Shown here: positions 17,169 to 24,854 of the stretch, piece after piece
How positions within the stretch are numbered: position 1 is the stretch's first letter
Layout of the letters: every line of letters starts with the position of its first letter
Assembly (NCBI GenBank): GCA_003499525.1
Contig: DNTB01000093.1
Location: forward strand, 10,430-74,429
DNA from: Flavobacteriales bacterium
Lineage (GTDB): Bacteria > Bacteroidota > Bacteroidia > Flavobacteriales_G > Salibacteraceae
DNA length: 64,000 nucleotides
Direction of reading: 5' to 3'
Notes under the pieces: generated by a model
Seen by the model: only the letters and a program-made list of their open reading frames with translations
What the model was told of the DNA's origin: nothing
Database searches by the model: none
Made by a program: the position numbers and the translations under genes

Positions 17169-17939
17169 ATGAAATTTTTAGGAATAATACCAGCTCGCTA
17201 CGGATCGAAGCGCCTTGAAGGCAAACCGCTTCTGGACATTTGTGGAAAATCTATGATCCGAAGGGTTTATGAGCAATCCGTAAAGGCTCTTGATGAAGTT
17301 TATGTAGCTACAGATGATCAGAGGATAAGGGATGAAGTTTTGGATTTTGGAGGTAAGGTCGTGATGACAGATCCGGATCATAATACGGGAACCAATAGAT
17401 GTCTAGAAGCTCTTGAAATAGTGCGTAGCGAAAAGGGTCGAAATTACGATGTCGTAGTAAATATTCAGGGAGATGAACCACTTCTGAATCCATCTCAAGT
17501 ATTAGAGTTGATGGACTGCTACAAGGATCCCAATGCCGAAATAGCTACGCTTGTCACACCGGTAATCAGGTTGGATGATCTTTTTAATGAAAGCGAGGTC
17601 TTTGTGGTTTTCGACAAGAACAACTATGCGCTATATTTTAGTCGTTCCGTTATTCCCCACGTTCATGGCAAGCATAAAACGAAGTGGTTGAAGAAACAAA
17701 AATTCTATAAGCATCTTGGCTTGTATGCCTACACTGTGGATGCCCTGAGAACTTTTGCAAATATGCCCAGAACATCTCTTGAAGTGGCGGAATCTTTGGA
17801 ACAGAACAGGTGGATTCAAAATGGCGGGAAAATCAAGGTTTCCCTAACTGAATTCGATTCCATTCCTGTGGATACCATCGATGATCTGGAAAGAGTGCGT
17901 GAAATGGTCCGATCCAGAAAGGCTTCCGGACGTGAATAG
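17169..17939 (+). CDS. kdsB: KdsB, CMP-Kdo (or CMP-Kdo8N) synthetase
   Basis: 256 residues. Activates Kdo, or here perhaps Kdo8N, with CTP to the CMP-sugar for lipid A-core assembly. IIPARYGSKRLEGKPL (6-21) is the CTP-binding signature, followed by VVNIQGDEPLL, YFSRSVIPH and the C-terminal SLEVAESLEQNRWI. Full length. In Shewanella the KdsB next to kdnAB prefers Kdo8N; the same preference here is an inference from gene order. Carries its own -7 element and is followed after 53 bases by kdsA. Confidence 0.93.
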   Translation: MKFLGIIPARYGSKRLEGKPLLDICGKSMIRRVYEQSVKALDEVYVATDDQRIRDEVLDFGGKVVMTDPDHNTGTNRCLEALEIVRSEKGRNYDVVVNIQGDEPLLNPSQVLELMDCYKDPNAEIATLVTPVIRLDDLFNESEVFVVFDKNNYALYFSRSVIPHVHGKHKTKWLKKQKFYKHLGLYAYTVDALRTFANMPRTSLEVAESLEQNRWIQNGGKIKVSLTEFDSIPVDTIDDLERVREMVRSRKASGRE

Positions 17940-17968
17940 AGGAAAAAGCGCTCATTGCTACGAAAAGC

Positions 17969-17976
17969 TAATTTTG
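17969..17976 (+). promoter_or_regulatory. Bacteroidota -7 promoter element for kdsA
   Basis: TAATTTTG (TAnnTTTG match) 16 bases before the kdsA ATG at 17993, inside the 53-base gap after kdsB. Confidence 0.45.
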
Positions 17977-17992
17977 CCCAAATTTTTCCTGA

Positions 17993-18826
17993 ATGAGTGA
18001 AAAGAAAGTACAAGTAGGAAACGTGGTTTGTGGAGATGATCCACTCTTTTTGATTTCTGGACCCTGCGTCATCGAAACCGAAAAAATTGCACTGGAAACT
18101 GCCGAAACATTAAAACGGGTTTCAGAAGAACTAAATATTCCTGTAATATACAAGTCTTCATTTCAAAAGGACAATAGAAGCTCGGTTGATTATTATATGG
18201 GTCCTGGGCTTGATGAGGGTCTTCGAATTCTACAGAAGGTTAAAGATGTGTTTGGTTTTCCTTTATTGACAGATATTCACTATCCTGAGCAGGTGAAACC
18301 CGTAGCTGAGGTTGTGGATGTTCTTCAAATTCCAGCTTATCTCGTTATGCAAACTACGCTTACCGTCGAGTCTGCAAAAACGGGAAAAGCAATAAATCTC
18401 AAGCACGGTCAGTTTCTGGCTCCGGAAAATATGGTAAAACCTGTAGCTAAAGTAGAATCAACGGGTAATCGAAATATTATTTTGACAGAAAGAGGTTACA
18501 CCTTTGGGTATAACGACCTTGTGGTGGATCCAAGGAGTTTCCATCATATGCGTGAAACCGGATATCCGGTAGTCTTTGATATTACTCATTCCATCAGGAA
18601 GTATGGCATTCCAAGTGCCGATCCAGCAGGAGGAGCCCGACAGTATCTTGGGGTATTGGGTCGAGCTGGTGTTGCCGCTGGTGTTGATGGAGTTTTTATT
18701 GAAACACACCCTTGTCCTAACGAAGCGTTATGTGATGCGGCAAGTCAAATGGACATGACAGAATTACGAGACTTTATGTTACCTCTTTTAGAATTACACG
18801 AAACAGAATTGAAATACCGAAAATAA
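17993..18826 (+). CDS. kdsA: KdsA, 3-deoxy-8-phosphooctulonate (Kdo-8-P) synthase
   Basis: 277 residues. Condenses phosphoenolpyruvate with D-arabinose-5-phosphate to Kdo-8-phosphate in the cytoplasm. Conserved blocks are LISGPCVIE (19-27), YKSSFQKDNRSS (51-62), LTDIHYPEQ, LKHGQFLAPENM, ERGYTFGYNDLVVD, FDITHS and DGVFIETHPCPNEALCD. The KSSFDKANRSS-type block (here KSSFQKDNRSS) and full length support an active enzyme. Its substrate arabinose-5-phosphate is normally made by KdsD, which is not in this cluster; the next gene carries the KdsD-type CBS domains on a different catalytic domain. Confidence 0.95.
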   Translation: MSEKKVQVGNVVCGDDPLFLISGPCVIETEKIALETAETLKRVSEELNIPVIYKSSFQKDNRSSVDYYMGPGLDEGLRILQKVKDVFGFPLLTDIHYPEQVKPVAEVVDVLQIPAYLVMQTTLTVESAKTGKAINLKHGQFLAPENMVKPVAKVESTGNRNIILTERGYTFGYNDLVVDPRSFHHMRETGYPVVFDITHSIRKYGIPSADPAGGARQYLGVLGRAGVAAGVDGVFIETHPCPNEALCDAASQMDMTELRDFMLPLLELHETELKYRK

Positions 18827-18836
18827 GAATACAACT

Positions 18837-19850
18837 ATGGAACTCTATCTTGATTCAGCAGATATAAATGAAATAAAAACAGCGTTTGAACTAGGTTTTC
18901 TGACTGGTTTAACAACAACACCCACATTCATGCATCGTCATGGAATTACGGATGTGGATTCGACAATTGTAGAGCTTTCGAAAATTGTCCCGATTCTTCA
19001 AATTGAGGCTTTAGGCCAAACTGCCGATGAAATTGTTGCTGAAGCACATCGACAGGAAGCATTAGGGCTGGACCGGGAAACAACAGTCTACAAAATTCCG
19101 ATTTCAATGGAAGGAGTAAAAGCCTGTAAGAGATTGACAGATGAAGGATTTTTGGTCAATATTCACCTGGTGTACACTCTTCAACAAACTTATATGGCTC
19201 TGGAGGCCGGTGCCACCTATGTATGTCCGCTAGTCGGTAGGTTACAGGATCAGGGAACCGATGCATTGGCGTTAGTGGAGCAATGTGTGAACGCAGTGAA
19301 CTACTACGGTTACGACTCTAAGATTATGTTCAGTTCTGTGCGGCATGTTGAGCATGTTCGAAATGCAATAAACATTGGTGTTCACACCATTACGGTTCCG
19401 TGGAAGGTGATGCAGCAGCTGACAGAGAATCACTTTACAGAAATAGGCACGAAACAATTTGAGGATCATACCAAGCTTATGACCAAGAGAGTTCATCAGG
19501 TAATGAGTGACCAAAACCCAATGGTTACAAGAGATGCCAGTATTGCAGATTGTTTGGTTCAAATGACTTCCGGCGGATTCGGCGCAGTATCAGTGGTAGA
19601 TAACGAAGGGTCTGCTGTGGGCATTTTCACCGATGGTGACTTGAGAAGGCTAATGACCAATGGGTCTTCAGATCCACTAAATATGAAAGTAAGCGACCTT
19701 GATCTTCATGTTCCACTTCAGGTTGAAGCTAATGAATTACTGTTTCACGCTCAGGAGCTCTTTTCAGAGCGAAAGGTAGATGAGCTGGTTGTAGTTAGTG
19801 ATGGCAAGGTCGTCGGAATGCTGGACGTACAGGACATCATTAAGGCTTAA
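18837..19850 (+). CDS. Transaldolase/fructose-6-phosphate aldolase-like domain fused to KdsD-type CBS pair
   Basis: 337 residues. Residues 1-215 are a small transaldolase (FSA/TalC type): MELYLDSADINEIK, catalytic Schiff-base lysine Lys86 in VYKIPISMEGV, and YVCPLVGRLQDQG with Arg135. The usual TTNPS motif reads TTTPT (26-30), so the active-site Asn is replaced by Thr. Residues 222-337 are two CBS domains whose first repeat holds VGIFTDGDLRRL, the hallmark of the CBS pair of arabinose-5-phosphate isomerase KdsD, and the second ends VVGMLDVQDIIKA. It sits between kdsA and the kdsC-like gene (10-base gap, then 1-base overlap), exactly where kdsD is often found. I infer a role in supplying or regulating arabinose-5-phosphate; this is not established. 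Confidence 0.85.
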   Translation: MELYLDSADINEIKTAFELGFLTGLTTTPTFMHRHGITDVDSTIVELSKIVPILQIEALGQTADEIVAEAHRQEALGLDRETTVYKIPISMEGVKACKRLTDEGFLVNIHLVYTLQQTYMALEAGATYVCPLVGRLQDQGTDALALVEQCVNAVNYYGYDSKIMFSSVRHVEHVRNAINIGVHTITVPWKVMQQLTENHFTEIGTKQFEDHTKLMTKRVHQVMSDQNPMVTRDASIADCLVQMTSGGFGAVSVVDNEGSAVGIFTDGDLRRLMTNGSSDPLNMKVSDLDLHVPLQVEANELLFHAQELFSERKVDELVVVSDGKVVGMLDVQDIIKA

Positions 19851-20512
19851 TGACAGGTTATCGTATTCTGTACCAAAACTTAGGCGCAGAATTTCTCGCC
19901 TCGCATGATCAACTTGTGGCACGGTTCGGAAAAATTCGGGCAGTGCTCTTTGATTGGGATGGAGTTTTTCATTCTGGTCATAAAAATGAAAAAAGGACCA
20001 GTTCATTTTCAGAGACTGATTCAATGGGAGTGAACATGCTCCGGTTTGGGTTATTTCTTCAAAATGGGTCTATTCCATACACCGCTATTATCAGCGGGGA
20101 GAATAATAGAACAGCAAAATTCTGGGCCGAAAGAGAGCATTTTAACGCTGTATTTTCTGGTGTGAAGGATAAGAAAGTGATTCTGGAAACACTGCTGGAA
20201 ATGGGCATTGAGTCGGATGAGATACTTTTTGTTTTTGACGACATCCTCGATTTATCTTTAGCAGAACGGGTTGGATTGCGATGTATGGTTTCAAGATCTT
20301 CTAACCCTGAATTTATTGAGTTTGTCAAGAAAAGTGCGCTGGCTGAGTACATTTCTGGTAGCAATGGAGGTAATCATGCTGTGCGTGAAATAACAGAAAT
20401 GCTACTCAATGCCAACGGTCTTTTTACAAGGACCATTGAACATCGAATAGCATATTCAGAGACTTATCAGCAGTATATCCAACTGCGCAATAAGATTCGA
20501 ACCGATTTATAG
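19850..20512 (+). CDS. kdsC: KdsC-like HAD-family phosphatase (probable Kdo-8-P phosphatase)
   Basis: 220 residues, longer than the 170-190 of typical KdsC, with about 28 extra N-terminal and 25 extra C-terminal residues. HAD motifs are complete: FDWDGVF with Asp35 and Asp37, IISGENN with Ser82, GVKDKK with Lys106, and VFDDILD with Asp130-Asp131; no cap domain, as in the KdsC (C0) group. The core VAERVG-like LAERVGLRCMVSRS and NGGNHAVREITEML match KdsC's end region. Would release phosphate from Kdo-8-P. Starts on the last base of the fusion gene's TAA, so the two are translationally coupled. Substrate inferred from context. Confidence 0.82.
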   Translation: MTGYRILYQNLGAEFLASHDQLVARFGKIRAVLFDWDGVFHSGHKNEKRTSSFSETDSMGVNMLRFGLFLQNGSIPYTAIISGENNRTAKFWAEREHFNAVFSGVKDKKVILETLLEMGIESDEILFVFDDILDLSLAERVGLRCMVSRSSNPEFIEFVKKSALAEYISGSNGGNHAVREITEMLLNANGLFTRTIEHRIAYSETYQQYIQLRNKIRTDL

Positions 20513-20514
20513 AC

Positions 20515-22377
20515 TTACTTTTCAGCCATCATCTGGCAGGAACGTATCATACTTATCAATTCCGACCGGTATCCGAATTCATCATTGCTCATAGCACCTT
20601 TAGCCATTTGCAATGCCTGATTGTACGATGCATTTTGTTTGAACTCCGAATCTCTTAACAACATACCAAATTCGGCAACTGCTGCGGAGAAGCGATAATT
20701 CTCAGAAGTTTCATTGATGTTCGTCTGACTATTCTCTAAAGTCTTTACAATGAGCTGGCTTTTATCTCCATCTGGCTTTTTGTATCTGAATTTAACCGTA
20801 AGTATTTCATCATTCGAAAGGCCGAGTTGCTCAGTAACACTTTGGTACTTGAGAGGATCAATATCCCGAATAAACTCTGATTTAACTCCTACCGGAATGA
20901 TTTCATAAAGTGCTGTCACCGTATGGCCGGCACCCAGCTCTCCAGCATCTTTTTTGTCATTGTTAAAGTCTTCGTCTTCCAGCATTCTGTTCTCGTAGCC
21001 AATTAGACGATAAGCCTGAACAACTTTAGGATTAAATTCAACTTGGATTTTAACGTCTTTAGCGATTGTAAATAAGGTGGCTCTCATTTCTCGCACAAAT
21101 ACCTTCTCAGCCTCTTTTATGTTGTCGATGTAGAAATAATTTCCGTTTCCGGCGTTGCTAATTTGTTCCATTCGGCCATCCTTGTAATTTCCCATACCGA
21201 ATCCGGTAATCGTCAAGTATATTCCTTGTTTTCTTTTCTTCTCAATTAATTCTACCATGGCTGCGGTTGATGATTCGCCAACATTGAAGTCTCCGTCGGT
21301 GGCCAGAATTACCCTATTGTTTCCATCTTCAATGAGGTTCTGAGCGGCAACCTTGTAGGCAAGTTTGATTCCCGCTCCTCCGGCGGTGCTTCCCCCTGCC
21401 GATAATTGGTCAAGAGCAGCAATAATTTTTTCCTTTTCGGAAACAGGGGTTGAGGGTAGAACCAATCCTGCAGCACCAGCATAAACAACTATGGCTACAC
21501 GATCATTCTCGTCCAATTCCCCGACGAGCATTTTCATGGAAGATTTTAGCAGAGGGAGCTTGTTGTGATCTGACATAGAGCCACTTACATCAATTAGGAA
21601 TACCAGATTAGAGGGCTTGAGATCATCGTAATCAAGGTTTTTACCTTGCAGTCCGATATGCACCAACTTGTGCTTTGAATTCCAAGGTGCTTGTGATACT
21701 TCCATATTGATGGAAAAAGGGTCATCTCCTGTTGGTTGCGGGTAGTCATAATTGAAATAATTGATCATCTCCTCTATACGAACCATGTCTTTTTGAGGCA
21801 TTTGTCCATAGTTAATCACTCTTCGGATGTTGCTGTAGGAAGCAGCATCGACATCGATAGAAAAAGTGGATAGTGGACTATTCTGTGCTTCATGAAATTT
21901 GTTTTCATGAATGACATCATATTCCTCTGTATTATGCTCAACACCGGGACCCACCTCATAGGCTTGATAGACGACCCCTGCGGTCTTCATTTCAGATTTG
22001 CTCAGACGATTAGCCGTTTTATCACGAATTATGAGAGGAGATTCATACTCCTTGATTTCAACCACATCCATAAGCTCTGTAGTAGCGGCCATTTGGACAT
22101 CAATACTTTTTTGATTTTCAACTTTGATGATCACATTTTCATAGCCGACAAATGAGAATATTAGAACTGAGTTATTGTTTTCAACTTCGATGCTATACTT
22201 GCCATCAAAGTCAGTAGTTGCCATGTTTTTAGTGCCTTTTTCCAGCACGTTTACAAATGGAAGTGCCTCACCGGAAATTTGGTCGGTAACTGTTCCTGTA
22301 ATAGTTTGTCTTGCGGAAAGTCCTGCACTCATAATCATGAGGACGAATAGCATCAGATAATGATTCATTGTTTTCAT
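20515..22377 (-). CDS. Secreted von Willebrand factor A protein (YfbK-like) with carboxypeptidase-regulatory domain
   Basis: 620 residues. Order of parts: signal peptide (1-22), a CarboxypepD_reg-like beta-sandwich (about 25-98, with GKYSIEV and FSFVGYEN as in SusC-type receptors), a linker, the YfbK N-terminal block TFSIDVDAASYSNIRRVINYG (171-191, given in part), a VWA domain (about 257-430) with an intact metal site DVSGSMS (Asp263, Ser265, Ser267) and ATDGDFNVG, and a C-terminal DUF3520-like region. Probably binds protein ligands at the envelope. Divergent from an ECF sigma factor whose anti-sigma partner carries the same type of regulatory domain, suggesting shared function. Stop is 2 bases past the kdsC-like stop. 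Confidence 0.85.
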   Translation of the reverse strand: MKTMNHYLMLFVLMIMSAGLSARQTITGTVTDQISGEALPFVNVLEKGTKNMATTDFDGKYSIEVENNNSVLIFSFVGYENVIIKVENQKSIDVQMAATTELMDVVEIKEYESPLIIRDKTANRLSKSEMKTAGVVYQAYEVGPGVEHNTEEYDVIHENKFHEAQNSPLSTFSIDVDAASYSNIRRVINYGQMPQKDMVRIEEMINYFNYDYPQPTGDDPFSINMEVSQAPWNSKHKLVHIGLQGKNLDYDDLKPSNLVFLIDVSGSMSDHNKLPLLKSSMKMLVGELDENDRVAIVVYAGAAGLVLPSTPVSEKEKIIAALDQLSAGGSTAGGAGIKLAYKVAAQNLIEDGNNRVILATDGDFNVGESSTAAMVELIEKKRKQGIYLTITGFGMGNYKDGRMEQISNAGNGNYFYIDNIKEAEKVFVREMRATLFTIAKDVKIQVEFNPKVVQAYRLIGYENRMLEDEDFNNDKKDAGELGAGHTVTALYEIIPVGVKSEFIRDIDPLKYQSVTEQLGLSNDEILTVKFRYKKPDGDKSQLIVKTLENSQTNINETSENYRFSAAVAEFGMLLRDSEFKQNASYNQALQMAKGAMSNDEFGYRSELISMIRSCQMMAEK

Positions 22378-22454
22378 GGTTTTTTATTGATAGGATGCAA
22401 TACCTTGTTCGATTCCATAAAAGCAACTGAAAAACTTTACTTTCACGCACATCG

Positions 22455-23024
22455 ATGCATTCTAAATCAGATGAATATGAGGCGCTGCCAGACGATCAAT
22501 TGATTGTAAAATTTTTGGATAAAGACGATCAGGAAGCCCTGGGAGTGCTCTTTAAAAGATACATGCATCTGATATTCGGAGTTGCTTTAAAATACCTTAG
22601 AGGCAAGGAAGATGCTGAAGACTTGACTATGAAGATTTATGAAAAGCTGATGGACGAATTGCCCAAAAGGCAAATTCGTAATTTCAGTGGTTGGTTGTAC
22701 GTTCTTACCCGCAATGAATGCCTTATGCAGTTACGAAAGACGGCAAATTCAAATGAAGTTCAGGATTTTCCCCTTGTTGGAGCTGAGTTTGTGGAAAATG
22801 AGCAGTCCATGCATCATATAAAGGAAGAGAAACTCAAGATGCTTGAGAAATGCATTGAACGATTAAAGGACGAGCAGAAAAAATGTGTAGATCGCTTTTT
22901 TTTGAAGTCGAAATCCTATCGTGAAATAGCTAATGAATTAAATATTCATGAAAAAAAGGTCAAGAGCTATATTCAAAACGGAAAGAGGAATTTGAAAATT
23001 TGTATCGAGCAAAGTGAAAAGTGA
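22455..23024 (+). CDS. ECF-type RNA polymerase sigma factor
   Basis: 189 residues. Region 2 includes LFKRYMHLIFGVALKYLRGKEDAEDLTMKIYEKL and region 4 ends KSYREIANELNIHEKKVKSYIQNGKRNLK (both quoted only as landmarks), the usual ECF layout. The unusual point is a highly charged linker between regions 2 and 4. Encoded in a unit with the next gene, whose N-terminus is an anti-sigma zinc finger that overlaps this gene by 11 bases; probably controls genes for envelope proteins including the divergent VWA gene. Start at ATG 22455. Confidence 0.88.
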   Translation: MHSKSDEYEALPDDQLIVKFLDKDDQEALGVLFKRYMHLIFGVALKYLRGKEDAEDLTMKIYEKLMDELPKRQIRNFSGWLYVLTRNECLMQLRKTANSNEVQDFPLVGAEFVENEQSMHHIKEEKLKMLEKCIERLKDEQKKCVDRFFLKSKSYREIANELNIHEKKVKSYIQNGKRNLKICIEQSEK

Positions 23025-24252
23025 TTCGCACATAAGACATATTTCGCCGGAAATGTTACGGGCCTATATCGAGGATCGAATGACCGAACAGGAGCGTCAT
23101 TTTGTTGAGCTTCACCTTCTCGATTGTGAACTTTGTGCTGAAGCTTTGGAAGGATTGCAATTGATAAATTCTGAAGAATATCACCAGTCCATTGCCTCGC
23201 TTGAGGCCAGAATGGTGCCGGAGCAACATTCAAGAAAGTCAAACTCATGGATAGTTTGGGCGAGTGCCGCGGCCATAGCCCTGTTAATTGGATCTTCCAT
23301 CATTTGGACGACTCAAAAGATTGAAGATGCAAGCGAATTAGAACTTGCGGAAAACACAAAACCGGATAAAACCGAAAAAATAATTGAAAAGGAGGAATTT
23401 GAACCTGCTCAGGATAGGGATGAGGAAGTGGCTCAGGAAGCAGAACAGGTTGAAGCAATAGCTGAAATTGAAGAACCAGTCGAACCTGAAATCATTCTGG
23501 ATGAAGATGAAGCGCTCGAAGTAGTACAGTATTCAGTTCCTTTGATAGAGCAGGACAAAACTGCCGAGGTGTATGATCAGCCCAATGAATTGACCACAAT
23601 AGAAGATCGAGAACAAGTTGCTGCTAAAACTACAATTGCAGCATCCACCAATACTCTTGAGAGAAAAAGAAAAAAATCGGTATCGGGTATGGTACAAGAC
23701 CAAAGTGGAGAACCAGTGCCTTTTGCCACGGTAACAGATGAGCTCGGCGAGGCCAACTCTGTTACAGATTTTGAGGGAGAATTTGAACTCGATTTTAGTG
23801 ATGATGCTGATTCTCTGGTTGTACGATCTATAGGTTACGATGAGGTTCGGCAAAAAGCAGAAGATAAACCTATGAGCATAACGATGCGCGAGCAATCGGC
23901 CGTTGCGGATGTTGTTGTGTTGGGAAGATCAGAACGTCAGAAAAATATTCCCACTACAATTGCCCAACCTCGAATAGGGGAAGAAGCGTATAAACAATAC
24001 CTGGATACTGCTCTAATTTATCCGGAAGAAGCAAGGATTGCTGGAGTAGAAGGAAAAGTAGTTTTGTCGATTGAAGTACTTTCGTCGGGTAGTTTGGGCT
24101 CCATCACAGTTGAAAAAGGTATCGGATTTGGTTGTGATGAAGAGGCCGTTAGATTAGTGAGAAACGGACCGGACTGGAAGGCTGCCACTAAAGATGGAGC
24201 ATCCATTTCGAGTACGGTGCGTCAGAAGTTTAAGTTTAAGCTAAATAAGTAG
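23014..24252 (+). CDS. Anti-sigma factor fused to carboxypeptidase-regulatory and TonB C-terminal domains
   Basis: 412 residues starting at a GTG inside the sigma gene, which is needed to include the complete zinc-finger. Order: anti-sigma zinc finger with HLLDCELC (His34, Cys38, Cys41), one membrane helix (about 76-96), an acidic periplasmic stretch rich in Glu and Asp (about 97-205), a CarboxypepD_reg-like domain (about 220-290, VSGMVQDQSGEPVPFATV), and a TonB-like C-terminus (about 335-412, YPEEARIAGVEGKVVLSIEV). So one polypeptide would hold the sigma factor in the cytoplasm and sense or act in the periplasm. TonB-like ends on anti-sigma factors are known in Bacteroidota; what signal is sensed here is unknown. 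Confidence 0.84.
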   Translation: MKSDSHIRHISPEMLRAYIEDRMTEQERHFVELHLLDCELCAEALEGLQLINSEEYHQSIASLEARMVPEQHSRKSNSWIVWASAAAIALLIGSSIIWTTQKIEDASELELAENTKPDKTEKIIEKEEFEPAQDRDEEVAQEAEQVEAIAEIEEPVEPEIILDEDEALEVVQYSVPLIEQDKTAEVYDQPNELTTIEDREQVAAKTTIAASTNTLERKRKKSVSGMVQDQSGEPVPFATVTDELGEANSVTDFEGEFELDFSDDADSLVVRSIGYDEVRQKAEDKPMSITMREQSAVADVVVLGRSERQKNIPTTIAQPRIGEEAYKQYLDTALIYPEEARIAGVEGKVVLSIEVLSSGSLGSITVEKGIGFGCDEEAVRLVRNGPDWKAATKDGASISSTVRQKFKFKLNK

Positions 24253-24259
24253 GTTTGAC

Positions 24260-24718
24260 ATGAGACAAGTAATACTTAAAACACTTATAATCAGCACTTT
24301 ATTTGCAAGTTGTACTGAGGAAAGAAATATTGATACCGGGGTCTCCGATGTCGAAAAGATACAGCAATATGTTGCTGAGAATGGATTGAATGCTCTTGCA
24401 ACTCCTTCGGGTCTGCATGTCGTTGTGGAAGACCCTGGCGCTGGAGATAGCGCCTACTTTGATGCTATTGTTAAAGTGAATTACAAGGGATACCTCCTTG
24501 ACGGTACGGTATTCGATCAATCAGCACCCGATCAGCCTATTCATGGTTCTTTAAGAGCATTTATTCCCGGCTGGCAAGAAGGTCTGCCATACTTCAAAGA
24601 AGGCGGTTCCGGCACCTTACTCATTCCTTCCCGTTTGGGATACGGAAATCAACAAGTGGGTACCATTCCACCCAATTCAGTTTTGATATTTGATATTGAA
24701 TTACTCCAAGTTGACTGA
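24260..24718 (+). CDS. FKBP-type peptidyl-prolyl isomerase lipoprotein
   Basis: 152 residues with a lipoprotein signal ending LFASC (Cys18). The C-terminal FKBP domain has VKVNYKGYLLDGTVFDQS, FIPGWQEGLPYFKEGG, LLIPSRLGYG and IPPNSVLIFDIELLQV, with the usual Trp, Tyr and Phe pocket residues present. Likely helps fold proteins in the periplasm or at the outer membrane. Starts 8 bases after the anti-sigma fusion gene, so it is probably in the same transcript. Shorter than MIP-type proteins because it lacks the N-terminal dimerisation helices. Confidence 0.9.
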   Translation: MRQVILKTLIISTLFASCTEERNIDTGVSDVEKIQQYVAENGLNALATPSGLHVVVEDPGAGDSAYFDAIVKVNYKGYLLDGTVFDQSAPDQPIHGSLRAFIPGWQEGLPYFKEGGSGTLLIPSRLGYGNQQVGTIPPNSVLIFDIELLQVD

Positions 24719-24789
24719 AACTCTGTATTTATTGGAGATTTAGTCAGAATATAATTCATATTTCAAGGATTTGCACTGACCTACCTTAG

Positions 24790-24805
24790 TGTGATTCTTA
24801 TCACA
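24790..24805 (+). promoter_or_regulatory. Perfect CRP-like palindrome upstream of the FadL/OmpP1 gene
   Basis: TGTGA-TTCTTA-TCACA, matching the classical CRP half-sites exactly, 50 bases before the start codon at 24855. A CRP-type regulator with the CRP recognition-helix residues is encoded at 49673-50314. Confidence 0.5.
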
Positions 24806-24854
24806 AGAGGTGAGAATTTAATCTTAAGTTAAGTTCAACAACAAAATTTGAAGT

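Noticed and set aside
24719..24854. Possible rho-independent terminator after the FKBP gene
   Set aside because: No stem followed by a T-run was found; the only structured element is the CRP-like palindrome.
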